Positions 7,562 to 17,219 of a DNA stretch of 64,000 bases are shown in pieces (the first letter of the stretch is position 1; each line of letters begins with the position of its first letter). The position numbers were made by a program, and so were the translations under genes. The notes below the pieces were generated by a model that was given only the letters and a program-made list of their open reading frames with translations, did not search any database and was not told the DNA's origin. The stretch is from NCBI RefSeq assembly GCF_900163565.1, contig NZ_FUHU01000044.1, positions 1 to 64,000 of the forward strand, written 5' to 3'. The stretch comes from Agrococcus casei LMG 22410 (GTDB taxonomy: Bacteria > Actinomycetota > Actinomycetes > Actinomycetales > Microbacteriaceae).

Positions 7562-9583
7562 CTACGGAGCAGTGAGGGCGTCCGTCCGCTCATCGATGCG
7601 CGAGAGAAGCTCGGGGAACATCGTCGCGACATAAGTCGATGTCAGGTGGTGCTCGTCCCGATAGACAATCACGCCTCCGATTACAAGAGGGCAGTCTCCG
7701 TCAATGCAGTACAGGTCCCGGGTTGGGATCGCGATTACATCATCCCGCTCCTGCGCTACGTCCCAATACGCATCGTCAAATCCGTACCCGACTTCTTCCG
7801 GGAGTGCGCACTCTTCACCCGACAGTTTCGGATCATCAGCCCTCAGCTGACAGTCGTATCGTTCCTCATCAAGACGAGGGTTATCTTCAATGGCGATTAC
7901 CTTCGATCCCGCATCGACCAGCTGCTGAATCCGCTGATTTATTATTTCATGGGCGCCCCCACTGGCAAAGTACCCGCCCACCACCACGACAACGTCGAAT
8001 GGGTCGTCTCCAAGAAACAGCTGCTCCTGCTGCTCAAGACGAGTCCCGCAACCCTCAGCTTCGTCGCGCGTGAACGTCCAAACGCATCCATTGGCAGGCA
8101 ACGATGTAACTTGCCAATTCCGCGACTCTGCCATCGCGTTGAAAGCAGGAGCCAGCATCGCAGCATGGGAGTTGCCAATTACAGCGACCTTCAACTCTGC
8201 GTCGTCCGGGCCAACTGGATCGCACTCCTTCAGCACCGAGGCGTCGGACTGGGTGTAGCAAACGTACGCCGAACTCACATCATCCAAGAGCTCCGCACGA
8301 GGAGGGCTCAACGGAACGCCTTGCAACGCTTCTTGGCACGCTGCATAGCCAGCTGTCAGTGCGTTGTAGCCATTGCACTCACTCGCCACGACCGGCGCTT
8401 CGTTCTGCCGAACGTCAGCGCTTACGAGTGTCGTGACAGGAATCACCACCGCGATGCACCAAGCCAACACGAGTCCCACCGTTACGATACGACGACCTGG
8501 CTTTGCGGCTCTTCCAGGGCGCCACCAACGCTGCACGGGGTTCTCGAGCAGCCGCTTAGTTAGATATGCGAGCACGATGGCGGAAATGATAATGGCTGGC
8601 CCCGCAAGAATTCCGGGCTGCCCGTCGAGCCCGTACCAGTATCGATAAAGCACTAGCAATGGCCAATGCCACAAGTAGATGCCGAACGCAATCGAACCGA
8701 GCCAGACCAATGGCGACCACGAAAGGAGCCTGGTGCCCGCCCACCACTTCTCGTCTTCACGTGTGCTCACGAGGATCGCAGCTGCCGCCAGCACCGGCAC
8801 CGCCGCGATGATGCCGGGGAACCCTCCTTCGACCGGGAGTACAGCCCCAGTCAGAACGAGGACAACCACCGCGCCCAGGGACGCTATGGCCGCAACAGTC
8901 CCACGTAAGTGCAACCGTGAGCCAAGTATCGCAAGAATGCCACCCACCGCGAACTCCCACATACGGGTCCACGGGACGAAATAAGCAAACGGCTGAGCCA
9001 CAGCCGTTTGCCATATCGAAAGCCCAAGCGACAATACAACAAGTGTGGCGAGCACAATCATCATTGTCTTGCGCGCATTCGCTGCGAGCACTTTCACCAT
9101 CAACAGCACGAGTGCTGCGACTAGCAGCCAGAGTACATAGAACTGCGCCTGTATCGACATCGCCCAGAAATGCTGCACCGGTGTCTTGGGATCTTCCGCA
9201 TTGAGGTAGTCCACTGCGTTGAAAGCGAGGTACAGATTCTCAAAAGACAACGACGAGGCAATGATCTCTTCAAAGTTTCGTTGCATCAAGGGTGCTGGAG
9301 CCCAAAGCAACGTAATGAAGCCAGCAAATGCGAGCACTATGGCCGCACTTGGAAGTAGGCGTCGAATAAGCCGGCCGAAGTATGCAAGCGGACGTATCCG
9401 ACCGGCGTCCACGTGCTTGAGCACCGTCAACGTAATGAAGAAGCCCGTCACGACGAAAAACACATCAACACCGCCCGAAACACGGCCCACCCAGATGTGA
9501 TAGAAAGCAACAAGAAGTGCTGCGACGGTGCGCAGGCCTTCAATTTCCGTGCGACGCTTTGTAGGAGCGGGCGTCTGTGTCAT
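7562..9583 (-). CDS. Membrane O-acyltransferase with C-terminal SGNH domain (OafA/YrhL-like)
   Basis: Integral membrane acyltransferase of 673 aa that would acetylate or acylate a surface glycan. The N-terminal acyltransferase-3 domain opens with RTEIEGLRTVAALLVAFYHI (catalytic His 29), then GGVDVFFVVTGFFIT and RLIRRLLPSA, followed by about ten hydrophobic segments to residue ~380. The periplasmic C-terminus is an SGNH domain with AVIGNSHAAMLAP (nucleophile region) and YRDEHHLTSTY (Asp/His). The DNA is visibly richer in A and T than its neighbours and uses more A/T-ending codons, suggesting later acquisition. It closes the glycosyltransferase locus on the right, as the fragment at 1-604 does on the left. 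Confidence 0.92.
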   Translation of the reverse strand: MTQTPAPTKRRTEIEGLRTVAALLVAFYHIWVGRVSGGVDVFFVVTGFFITLTVLKHVDAGRIRPLAYFGRLIRRLLPSAAIVLAFAGFITLLWAPAPLMQRNFEEIIASSLSFENLYLAFNAVDYLNAEDPKTPVQHFWAMSIQAQFYVLWLLVAALVLLMVKVLAANARKTMMIVLATLVVLSLGLSIWQTAVAQPFAYFVPWTRMWEFAVGGILAILGSRLHLRGTVAAIASLGAVVVLVLTGAVLPVEGGFPGIIAAVPVLAAAAILVSTREDEKWWAGTRLLSWSPLVWLGSIAFGIYLWHWPLLVLYRYWYGLDGQPGILAGPAIIISAIVLAYLTKRLLENPVQRWWRPGRAAKPGRRIVTVGLVLAWCIAVVIPVTTLVSADVRQNEAPVVASECNGYNALTAGYAACQEALQGVPLSPPRAELLDDVSSAYVCYTQSDASVLKECDPVGPDDAELKVAVIGNSHAAMLAPAFNAMAESRNWQVTSLPANGCVWTFTRDEAEGCGTRLEQQEQLFLGDDPFDVVVVVGGYFASGGAHEIINQRIQQLVDAGSKVIAIEDNPRLDEERYDCQLRADDPKLSGEECALPEEVGYGFDDAYWDVAQERDDVIAIPTRDLYCIDGDCPLVIGGVIVYRDEHHLTSTYVATMFPELLSRIDERTDALTAP

Positions 9584-9696
9584 GTATCGAGTCCAGAGTT
9601 ATGCTGAGAGTGAATATGCCAGAGGTGCGAACCGGACAAGGATACAGTCCCCTGCCAATGAACCCATTGTCCCCTACCGTTTCGGGCGCCTCCTGG

Positions 9697-9702
9697 TAAC
9701 GT
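9697..9702 (+). promoter_or_regulatory. -10 box for leaderless GNAT gene
   Basis: TAACGT followed by 6 nt and the ATG at 9709, in the 125-bp gap divergent from the acyltransferase. No Shine-Dalgarno sequence precedes the ATG. Confidence 0.5.
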
Positions 9703-9708
9703 GGCCTC

Positions 9709-10167
9709 ATGGAAGCACTGCGACTGGAAGAACTCAACGCCACTAACGTCGTCGCGGCCAACAGCCTCACGCTGAAGCCGGGCCAGGAGCAGTTTGTAGC
9801 TCCCGTATCGAATTCAATCGCCGAAGCATACGTCAACCAGAACACCGCTTGGCCGCGCGTCGTCTACTCAGAGGGCGAACTGGTCGGCTTCATCATGGCC
9901 AACTTCGATGAGGACTCCACACGCGAAGAGTTCAAGGCAATCATCCTTCGCATGAACGTCGCCGCAGAAGCACAGGGCCGGGGCGTTGGCCGCTTCGCAG
10001 TCGAGCAGATCGCAGCTGAGGGGCGAGCACGCGGCAGCGAGTTCCTCTACGCAATGTGGGAGCCCGGTGAAGACGGGCCAGACGCATTCTTCCGCCACCT
10101 CGGATTCGAGGTCATCGAAGACAATGAGTTCGGCGAGGCAGTCGGCCGCCTGGCGCTTCGCGACTAG
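9709..10167 (+). CDS. GNAT family N-acetyltransferase
   Basis: Small cytoplasmic acetyltransferase of 152 aa. The acetyl-CoA pyrophosphate-binding motif is AAEAQGRGVGRFA (Q-x-x-G-x-G type), preceded by the strand FKAIILRMNV; AFFRHLGFEVIED is the usual C-terminal motif. The N-terminal part (LKPGQEQFVAPVSNSIAEAY) resembles polyamine or diamine acetyltransferases of the BltD/PaiA kind, so a polyamine substrate is possible but unproven. It appears leaderless. Its TAG overlaps by 4 bp the end of the convergent broken dehydrogenase gene. Confidence 0.85.
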   Translation: MEALRLEELNATNVVAANSLTLKPGQEQFVAPVSNSIAEAYVNQNTAWPRVVYSEGELVGFIMANFDEDSTREEFKAIILRMNVAAEAQGRGVGRFAVEQIAAEGRARGSEFLYAMWEPGEDGPDAFFRHLGFEVIEDNEFGEAVGRLALRD

Positions 10168-11139
10168 AGGTCGATGTCGACCACGAGCTTGCCGATCACG
10201 TCACCTTCAAGCAGTCGCCCGATGCCCTTCGGAATCTCATCGAAACCGATCACCTCGGTGTTCGGCCGCAGCCCCTCGTTGCTCATGAACTGCACGAGGC
10301 GCGCGAACTCCCCTCTCGTGCATCCGGTCGATCCGACGACGCTGATCTGCTGGTAGAAGATGCGCTGCAGCTCGGCCGGCGGCATGCCGCCCGTGGTCGA
10401 TCCGCAGACGACGATCGTGCCACCTGGCTTGACGCTGCGAAGGCTATGACCCCACGTCGCCTCCCCCCACGGTCTCGACGACGACATCGACACGCTTCGG
10501 AAGCCGCTCACCATGCTCGAACGCTGCAGCCGCACCGTTGTCGATCGCGAACTGACGCTTCTCCTCAGTGCGTCCGGTCGCATAGACCGTAGCCCCCGCG
10601 GCGGCGGCCAGCGCGATCGCGGCGCTTGAAACGCCGCCCGACGCGCCCTGCACCAGCACGGTGTCGCCGGGACGGATGCGCGCACGCGTGAACAACATCC
10701 GGTATGCGGTTCCCCAGGCGATTCCGAGGCAAGCTGCGTCGACGAACGTGATGCCCTCAGGTTTGTCGACCAGCAGCTCGTCGGGCACGAGAATCCAGTC
10801 GGCGAGCGTTCCGTCGATCGTCTCGCTGAGCAGCGCCCGCTTGGGATCAAGCGTGGCGTCGCCGTCACCGCGGTCGGCATCGCCCATCATTGAGTGGAGG
10901 ATCACCTCACGGCCATCTTCTGTGACGCCGGCGCCGTCGCAGCCGAGCACCATCGGAACCCGGTCTGCCGGGTGCCCAACCCCTCGCAGAGTCCAGGCGT
11001 CGTGAGGATTCAGACTCGCCGCTTTGAGGCGCACCAGCGTATGACCAGGTTTCGACTCGGGCCGGGGGTACTCGGCATCAATCGTCAGCCCGTCCAGCGG
11101 ATCGTGTGGATTCTGTGAGGTGACCAGTGCTGCGCGCAT
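10164..11139 (-). pseudogene. Zinc-type alcohol dehydrogenase/quinone oxidoreductase (MDR), frameshifted
   Basis: Medium-chain reductase, NAD(P)-dependent, split into two frames. From the ATG at 11139 (AGGGAG 6 nt upstream) the protein reads MRAALVTSQNPHDPLDGL, then LGCDGAGV, and the Rossmann motif VLVQGASGGVSSAAIALA, as far as VVVETVG. There the frame runs into a stop (GGGDVGS, then TAG). The continuation EATWGHSLRSVKPGGTIVVCGS, ending in KLVVDIDL, is in a second frame to 10164. The break is at a run of six C on the plus strand (10463-10468); five would restore a 324-aa protein of normal family length. It could be a true pseudogene, a slippage-switchable gene or a sequencing error. Confidence 0.85.
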
Positions 11140-11206
11140 GAGAACTCCCTGTTGTTCATTGCCACCATTCAATCACCGTCGGTGATCTGTCACCACGGGA
11201 GAATTC

Positions 11207-13015
11207 TCACACCATCGAGTCCTGCCACGCCTTGTAGAGCGAAGCGTATTTGCCGCCGAGTTCGACGAGCTCGTCGGGCGAACCGTCTTCGATAATGCGA
11301 CCGTGCTCCATCACGAGCACTCGGTCTGCTATCGCCACGGTCGAGAGGCGGTGCGCGATGATGATCGCCGTGCGGTCGGCGAGCAGTGTCTGCAACGCCT
11401 CCTGCACGAGTCGCTCTGACGGGATGTCGAGGCTCGCAGTCGCCTCGTCGAGAATCAACACGACGGGGTCTGCGAGGAACGCACGCGCGAACGAGATCAG
11501 CTGACGCTGGCCCGCCGAGACACGGCCGCCGCGCTTGTTCACGTCGGTGTCGTAGCCATCGGGCAGCTGCATGATGAAGTCGTGAGCGCCCACGGCCTTC
11601 GCCGCGTCGATGATCTCTTCGACCGTCGCGTCCGGTCGCCCGAGTCCGATGTTCTCGCCGACCGACCCTGAGAACAGGTAAGCCTCCTGGGTGACCATGA
11701 CAACAGCCTTGCGGAGGTCTTCGTTGCCGATCTCGCGAAGGTCGACGCCGTCGAGCCGCACAGCACCAGTGGTCGGATCGTAGAACCGTGAGACGAGCTT
11801 GGCGAGCGTCGACTTTCCTGCACCCGTCGTTCCCACAAGAGCCAGCGTCTGGCCTGCCGGAATCTCGAGAGAGAAGTCGGGCAGCACCACCGTCTGCTCG
11901 TTGTAGGCGAAGCGCACGCTGTCGAAGTCGAGCGAGCCGCGCAGGCGACGAAGGCGAGCAGGCTCCGCAGGCTCGGCGACCGATGGCTGCTCTTCGAGCA
12001 CGCCGGAGATCTTCTCGAGCGCAGCCGAAGCCGACTGGTAGCCGTTGAAGAACATGCCGATGCCCTGAATGGGCTGGAAGAAGTTGCGAGCGTAGAGCAT
12101 CGCAGCCAGCAGCACACCGATCGCGAGGTCGCCCTCGGCCGCACGCAGGGCGCCGACGAACACGACCGAGGCGACGCTGACAGCGCCGATCGCCACGATG
12201 CCGGGCTCGTAGATGCCGAAGATGTTGATCGTGCGCAGGTTCGCGTCGCGGTAGTCGTCGACTCGCTCGGCGAACTCGTCTTCGTTGATCTTCTCGTTCC
12301 TGAAGGCCTGCACCGCGCGGATGCCCGTCATCGTCTCGACGAAGTACTGGATCATTCGCGCGCTGGTCGTGCGCGTTTCGCGAAACAGCTTCGTCGACTT
12401 CTTGTAGAACCAGTGCGTCAGCAGCGTCGCAGGAATGAGAGCGATCACCAGCACGAGGCCCGACATGGGGTCGATCAGCACCATCGCCACCAGCGTGAAC
12501 GCCATGAACACGACACCGCGCACCAGCTCGTTCAGCCCCTGGTCGAGCAGATCGCGGATCGACTCGAGGTCGCTGGTCTGGCATGCCACGAGGCGCCCGG
12601 AGGTGTACTTCTCGTGGAACTCCATGCTCAGCCGCTGCGTGTGGTCGAACAGGCGACGGCGCAGCGAGAACAGCACAGCCTGCGAGATGCGCGCTGTGTT
12701 GACGGTATAGGCGTAGAGCAGGAATGCCGCACAGCCCGCCGCCACGATGTAGACGATCACCGCGGCCCAGATGGGCATCCAGTCAGCGTCCTCGATCACA
12801 GAGGGCAGCGCGACGTCGATGCCGAAGGCGATGATCGAGGGCCCGGCGACCGCGGCCCCTGTTGCGAGCAGCACCATGACCACCGTCAGCACGACGCGGC
12901 CGATGTGCGGCTTCACAAGCTCGATCAGCAGCTGGCGCGAGCGGCGCCTGACGTGCTTCGACTCCTGCTTCGAGTACTCGTGCCGGTCTTCGCCGGCGAC
13001 ACCGAAGACGGTCAC
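11207..13015 (-). CDS. ABC exporter half-transporter, subunit 2 (canonical Walker B)
   Basis: Fused membrane/ATPase protein of 602 aa, partner of the next gene in a heterodimeric type IV ABC exporter (TmrAB/BmrCD-like). Six membrane helices lie in residues ~38-320. The ATPase domain has Walker [10 protein letters not shown] (395-403), Q-loop MVTQEAYLF, a non-standard signature VSAGQ (499-503) in place of LSGGQ, Walker B VLILDE with catalytic Glu 524, and H-loop IIAHRLSTV. The ATG overlaps the stop of the upstream gene by 4 bp. The substrate is unknown; drugs or lipids are usual for the family. Confidence 0.93.
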   Translation of the reverse strand: MTVFGVAGEDRHEYSKQESKHVRRRSRQLLIELVKPHIGRVVLTVVMVLLATGAAVAGPSIIAFGIDVALPSVIEDADWMPIWAAVIVYIVAAGCAAFLLYAYTVNTARISQAVLFSLRRRLFDHTQRLSMEFHEKYTSGRLVACQTSDLESIRDLLDQGLNELVRGVVFMAFTLVAMVLIDPMSGLVLVIALIPATLLTHWFYKKSTKLFRETRTTSARMIQYFVETMTGIRAVQAFRNEKINEDEFAERVDDYRDANLRTINIFGIYEPGIVAIGAVSVASVVFVGALRAAEGDLAIGVLLAAMLYARNFFQPIQGIGMFFNGYQSASAALEKISGVLEEQPSVAEPAEPARLRRLRGSLDFDSVRFAYNEQTVVLPDFSLEIPAGQTLALVGTTGAGKSTLAKLVSRFYDPTTGAVRLDGVDLREIGNEDLRKAVVMVTQEAYLFSGSVGENIGLGRPDATVEEIIDAAKAVGAHDFIMQLPDGYDTDVNKRGGRVSAGQRQLISFARAFLADPVVLILDEATASLDIPSERLVQEALQTLLADRTAIIIAHRLSTVAIADRVLVMEHGRIIEDGSPDELVELGGKYASLYKAWQDSMV

Positions 13016-14808
13016 TGGTATCCCTTTCGCTTGCGCGTCTCTTCTTCGAGTGACGAGATCACGTATCGGTAGTGTGCGTTGCGCGCCAGCAGCTCGCTGT
13101 GGGTTCCCACATCGTCGATGCGGCCTTCGCGCATGAGCGCGACCCGGTCGGCCAGCTGCACCGTCGAGGGACGGTGGGCGACGATGAGCGCTGTCGTCGA
13201 TGCAAGCACCGTGCGCAGTGCGTCCTCGACCTGCGCCTCAGTCTCGACGTCAAGAGCCGAGAGCGGATCGTCGAGCACCAGAACAGCAGGCTCTGCGGCA
13301 ACCGCGCGTGCGAGCGCAAGACGCTGCCGCTGACCGCCCGAGAGCGACATGCCCTCTTCGCCGATCTGCGTCTCGAGCCCTTCGGGAAGATCGTGCACGA
13401 AGCTCGCCTGCGCTATCTGCAGCGACTTCTCGACCAGCTCGGGGTTGTCGTCCGAGCCGGATCCGAGCAGCACGTTGTCGGTCACCGATCGCGAGAACAG
13501 CGTTGCATCCTCGAACGCCATCGCGATGTGCGTGCGCAGCTCCTTGAGCGTCAGGTCGCGCACATCGACGCCGTCGAGCAGCACCTGCCCCTGCGTCACG
13601 TCGTAGAGCCTCGACGGCAGAGCCGTGAGCGTCGTCTTGCCGCTGCCGGTGACGCCGATGAGCGCCATGGTCTCGCCGGGCACGATGACGAGGCTTGCGC
13701 CGTCGACGAGATCCCGCTCCTGCGGCCCCGCATCGTCGTACCTGAAGTGCACGTCCCTGAACTCGAGACGGCCCTCGGGTCGGGCGATCGTGGTCGCCTC
13801 CTCGGGGTCGTGGATCGTCTCGTCAGCGTCCATCACTTCGCGGAATCGCACGGATGCGCTGGCCGCCTCGATCGAGAACGCGTACAGGAATCCGAGCGAC
13901 TCGATGGGGAATGTGAGCACGACCGCGGTCGCGAAGAACGCGACGAGCTGTCCGACCGTGAGCACCTCCTGCTGCACGAGCCAGACGCCGAGGAACAGGC
14001 AGACCGCATACGACGTGAGCGGAATGAACGTGAGCCATGCTGACAGCGTCGCGTCGAACTTCGCCTTGCGGATCTCAGTCTCCTGCAGGTCGCTCGCCTG
14101 CGTCGTGAAGCCCGCGAGCGCGTGCGGGCCGCGCCCGAACGCCTTCAGCACGCGAATGCCGTGCACCGACTGCTCGACGGTGGTCGCCAGGTCACCGGTC
14201 TGATCCTGCGAGAGCCTTGCCGCTCCCCAGTACTGGCGCTCGAAGCGGTAGGTGATGATCAGGATCGGCGCATTGATGACCAGGAATGCGAGCCCGAGCA
14301 GCCAGCTCCAGTAGAACAGCACACCCATGCCGATCACGATGGTGAGCATGTTGACCGTGAACATGATGGCGCCGAACGCCAGGAACCGGCGCAGACGCCC
14401 GAGGTCCTGCACCGCTCGGCTGAGGAGCTGCCCCGACTGCCAGCGGTCGTGGAACGAGACCTGCAGGCGCTGCAGCTTCGCGTACAGCGAGTTGCGCATG
14501 GTCGCCTCGATCATCGTCGAGGGGCCGGTGACCATGAATCTGCGCAGCAGTATGCAGACTGCCTCAGCGATGCCGAGCCCGAGGATGAGCAGGCCGAACG
14601 GCAGCACCTGCTCAGGGTTTCCTTCGGCCAGAGGGCCGTCGACGAGGACGCGCATGACCATCGGGATCACCAGCGCGACGATCGTGGCGCCGAGCGCCGA
14701 GAGCGCGCCGACGAACATTCGGGGCAGCCACGGGCGCACGTACGGGAGGGTCAGCGCAAGCGACGAGAGGATGCCGTTTCGCTTGGCGGGCTCAGCTGAG
14801 GAGGACAT
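13012..14808 (-). CDS. ABC exporter half-transporter, subunit 1 (degenerate ATP site)
   Basis: Membrane/ATPase fusion of 598 aa, first gene of a two-gene exporter operon. Membrane helices cover residues ~28-320. Walker A is GVTGSGKTT (385-393) and the signature is canonical LSGGQ (489-493). Walker B is VLVLDD, so Asp 514 replaces the catalytic Glu, and the Q-loop reads AFEDATLF with Glu for Gln. In heterodimers this site pairs with the signature of the partner, which here is the altered VSAGQ. The complex should therefore have one active and one degenerate site, as known for TM287/288-type exporters. The promoter and a palindrome lie upstream at 14893-14922. Confidence 0.93.
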   Translation of the reverse strand: MSSSAEPAKRNGILSSLALTLPYVRPWLPRMFVGALSALGATIVALVIPMVMRVLVDGPLAEGNPEQVLPFGLLILGLGIAEAVCILLRRFMVTGPSTMIEATMRNSLYAKLQRLQVSFHDRWQSGQLLSRAVQDLGRLRRFLAFGAIMFTVNMLTIVIGMGVLFYWSWLLGLAFLVINAPILIITYRFERQYWGAARLSQDQTGDLATTVEQSVHGIRVLKAFGRGPHALAGFTTQASDLQETEIRKAKFDATLSAWLTFIPLTSYAVCLFLGVWLVQQEVLTVGQLVAFFATAVVLTFPIESLGFLYAFSIEAASASVRFREVMDADETIHDPEEATTIARPEGRLEFRDVHFRYDDAGPQERDLVDGASLVIVPGETMALIGVTGSGKTTLTALPSRLYDVTQGQVLLDGVDVRDLTLKELRTHIAMAFEDATLFSRSVTDNVLLGSGSDDNPELVEKSLQIAQASFVHDLPEGLETQIGEEGMSLSGGQRQRLALARAVAAEPAVLVLDDPLSALDVETEAQVEDALRTVLASTTALIVAHRPSTVQLADRVALMREGRIDDVGTHSELLARNAHYRYVISSLEEETRKRKGYQ

Positions 14809-14892
14809 GAAGACGCTTTCACACGGGTTGTCGGCTGCACCGGGGATGCGGGCGACAGGGGGTTTCTGGAGAGCTGCGTGCAGCAGCCCTCC

Positions 14893-14922
14893 AGGTTATC
14901 GATTGACTAACCTGAATCGCAA
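14893..14922 (-). promoter_or_regulatory. Promoter with overlapping palindrome, ABC exporter operon
   Basis: On the minus strand TTGCGA (14917-14922), an 18-bp spacer and TAACCT (14893-14898) form a good -35/-10 pair. AGGTTA (14908-14913) and TAACCT (14893-14898) are a perfect 6-bp inverted repeat with a 9-nt centre, covering spacer and -10, and may bind a repressor. An imperfect hairpin in the leader (about 14866-14894) follows. Confidence 0.5.
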
Positions 14923-14960
14923 GTCCCCGGCCCCGGCGAGTCTCTGTGCCGAAGCCCGAA

Positions 14961-16589
14961 TCAGTGGAAGAAGTGACGCTCTCCTGTGAAGTACATCGTC
15001 ACACCTGCGTCGCGAGCTGCCGCAACGACCTCCTCATCGCGCACGGAGCCGCCAGGCTGCACGATCGCCCGCACCCCCGCATCCAGCAGGATCTGCGGAC
15101 CGTCTGCGAACGGGAAGAACGCGTCTGACGCGGCGACCGAGCCGCTCGCACGCGAGCCTGCGCGCTCGACTGCAAGCTTGCACGAGTCGACCCGGTTGAC
15201 CTGGCCCATGCCCACGCCCACACTGGCTCCGCCGGATGCCAGCAGGATCGCGTTCGACTTGACCGAGCGCACCGCACGCCATGCGAATGCCAGGTCGGCA
15301 AGCGTCGCCTCGTCGACAGCGTCGCCAGCCACGAGCTGCCACGAGTCGGTCGAGAAGCCGTCGAAGACATCGGGCTGTTGCACGAGCACGCCGCCCGAGA
15401 CCTGACGCAGCTCAGCGCTCTCTCGTTCGTAGCCCTCGGGGAGCTGCAGGATGCGCACATTCTTCTTCGTCTGCAGCAGCTCGACTGCACCCTCTTCGAA
15501 CCCGGGTGCGATGACGACCTCGGTGAAGATGTCCTTCACGGTCTCGGCCATGGCGCGGGTCACGGGGCGGTTTGCTGCAATGACGCCGCCGAAGGCGCTG
15601 ACCGGGTCGCACTCGTGTGCCCGCAGATGAGCACTGGCGATCGCGTCGTCGGCGTCAGCCGCGGCAACTGCGATGCCGCACGGCTGCGCGTGCTTGATGA
15701 TCGCGACGGCGGGCTCCGCGAAGTCGAATGCCGCCCTGAGCGCCGCATCGGCATCCTGGTAGTTGTTGTACGACATCTCCTTGCCGTGCAGCTGCGTCGC
15801 CTGCACGATGCCGCGACCACCGGGCAGGCCGTAGACGGCCGCCTGCTGGTGGCTGTTCTCGCCGTACCGGAGGCTGGCGACCGACTGAGCGCTGCCGATC
15901 GAGGCGAGCAGCGCATCCGCACCCTCGACCGACTCGCCCTCGGACGCCTCATCGGCGTCGGCGACGGTGCCGGTCGCGAACCACTCCGAGACGGCGCTGT
16001 CGTACTCGGCCGTGTGCGTGAAAGCGTCGCGGGCGAGGCCCCGGCGCTGCTCGAGGGTGAGGCCCTCTGCCAGCGATGCCGCGACCTCGTCGTACTGCGA
16101 CGGGTTCGTCACGATCGCGACGTTGGCGAAGTTCTTGGCGGATGCGCGCACCATCGCCGGTCCGCCGATGTCGATCTGCTCGACGGTGTCGTTGGCGGCG
16201 GCGCCCGACCGCACGGTCTCGACGAACGGGTAGAGGTTGACGACGACGAGATCGAACGGGGCGATGCCGAGCTCGGTCAGCTGGCGCTCGTGACTCTCGA
16301 GGCGGAGGTCAGCGAGGATGCCGGCGTGCACAGCGGGGTGCAGCGTCTTGACGCGGCCGTCGAGGGTCTCGGGAAACCCGGTGACCTCAGCGACCTCGGT
16401 GACGTCGAGGCCGGCGCCTGCGATCAGCTTTGCCGTCGATCCGGTCGAGACCAGCAGCACGCCGGCGTTCGCGAGCGCCGTGGCGAACTCGACGACGCCT
16501 GACTTGTCTGAGACAGAGATCAGCGCGCGCTTGGGCGTGATGCGGTCGCGCTCTCGGTACAGCGATGCGTCGTGGCTGGGTCCGGCCAT
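14961..16589 (-). CDS. purH: Bifunctional AICAR transformylase/IMP cyclohydrolase PurH
   Basis: Catalyses the last two steps of purine synthesis, formylating AICAR and closing the ring to IMP. The protein has 542 aa. The N-terminal MGS-fold cyclohydrolase domain (to ~200) has [35 protein letters not shown] and NLYPF. The transformylase domain has [11 protein letters not shown] and [13 protein letters not shown]; the usual KHxNPCG has Gln where Asn is common. The C-terminus has [11 protein letters not shown] and [19 protein letters not shown] lies ahead of the ATG. It follows purN in the same direction after 39 bp, so the pair is probably co-transcribed. Confidence 0.96.
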   Translation of the reverse strand: MAGPSHDASLYRERDRITPKRALISVSDKSGVVEFATALANAGVLLVSTGSTAKLIAGAGLDVTEVAEVTGFPETLDGRVKTLHPAVHAGILADLRLESHERQLTELGIAPFDLVVVNLYPFVETVRSGAAANDTVEQIDIGGPAMVRASAKNFANVAIVTNPSQYDEVAASLAEGLTLEQRRGLARDAFTHTAEYDSAVSEWFATGTVADADEASEGESVEGADALLASIGSAQSVASLRYGENSHQQAAVYGLPGGRGIVQATQLHGKEMSYNNYQDADAALRAAFDFAEPAVAIIKHAQPCGIAVAAADADDAIASAHLRAHECDPVSAFGGVIAANRPVTRAMAETVKDIFTEVVIAPGFEEGAVELLQTKKNVRILQLPEGYERESAELRQVSGGVLVQQPDVFDGFSTDSWQLVAGDAVDEATLADLAFAWRAVRSVKSNAILLASGGASVGVGMGQVNRVDSCKLAVERAGSRASGSVAASDAFFPFADGPQILLDAGVRAIVQPGGSVRDEEVVAAARDAGVTMYFTGERHFFH

Positions 16590-16628
16590 GGTGTGCTCCT
16601 CCAGTGTCGTGTGAGCTCGCGGCTCGTG

Positions 16629-17207
16629 TCAGTTCGCGGTCAGCGGCAGCGCGCCGCCTGCGATGTCGGTGATGACTCGCGCGGCCAGGTCGCGCTCGAC
16701 GACCTTGATGCGCTCGTGCAGGTGGTCTTCGGTCTCGTCAGCGGCGATGTCGATGCGCTCGCGCGCCAGAATCGGCCCCGTGTCGACTCCTGCGTCGACG
16801 ACGATGACGGATGCGCCGGTGCGGGTCGCGCCAGCGGCCAGGGCGTCTCGCACGGCGTGTGCGCCTGGGAACTCCGGCAGGTAGGCCGGATGCGTGTTGA
16901 GCAGCCGCGGCGCGAGTCGTTCGACGGCAGCCGGTGCGAGCAGGCGCATGAAGCCGCTCAGGATTGTGAGATCGGGCTGATGCGCCTCGATCTGGTCGAC
17001 GACGCGGTGGTTCCACGCTTCGCGCGGTGCAGCGAACGGCTCGACGAACGCCGGAATGCCGTGTTCTCGAGCATAGTCGAGGCCGGCGCACTCGCGGTCG
17101 GCGCCCACGGCGACGATCTGCGCGGGGACCTCGCCCGTCTGCGTGCGGCTCAAGAGGTCGGCGAAGTTCGTTCCCGAACCCGAGACCATCACGACCAGAC
17201 GAAGCAC
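16629..17207 (-). CDS. purN: Phosphoribosylglycinamide formyltransferase PurN
   Basis: Transfers a formyl group from 10-formyl-THF to GAR in purine synthesis. The 192 aa match the family. The N-terminal motif is VVMVSGSGTNFADLL, NTHPAYLPEFPGAHAVRDAL contains the catalytic Asn and His, and VDAGVDTGPI contains the conserved Asp. The start is GTG at 17207. The upstream DUF6350 gene stops 9 bp earlier and its TAG is also the first half of a TAGAAT -10 box 6 nt from the GTG, so purN can be transcribed on its own as a leaderless mRNA. Confidence 0.95.
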   Translation of the reverse strand: MLRLVVMVSGSGTNFADLLSRTQTGEVPAQIVAVGADRECAGLDYAREHGIPAFVEPFAAPREAWNHRVVDQIEAHQPDLTILSGFMRLLAPAAVERLAPRLLNTHPAYLPEFPGAHAVRDALAAGATRTGASVIVVDAGVDTGPILARERIDIAADETEDHLHERIKVVERDLAARVITDIAGGALPLTAN

Positions 17208-17213
17208 TCGACC

Positions 17214-17219
17214 ATTCTA
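17214..17219 (-). promoter_or_regulatory. -10 box of purN formed partly by the upstream stop codon
   Basis: TAGAAT on the minus strand; its TAG (17217-17219) is the stop codon of the DUF6350 gene. Six nt separate it from the GTG of purN. Confidence 0.5.
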
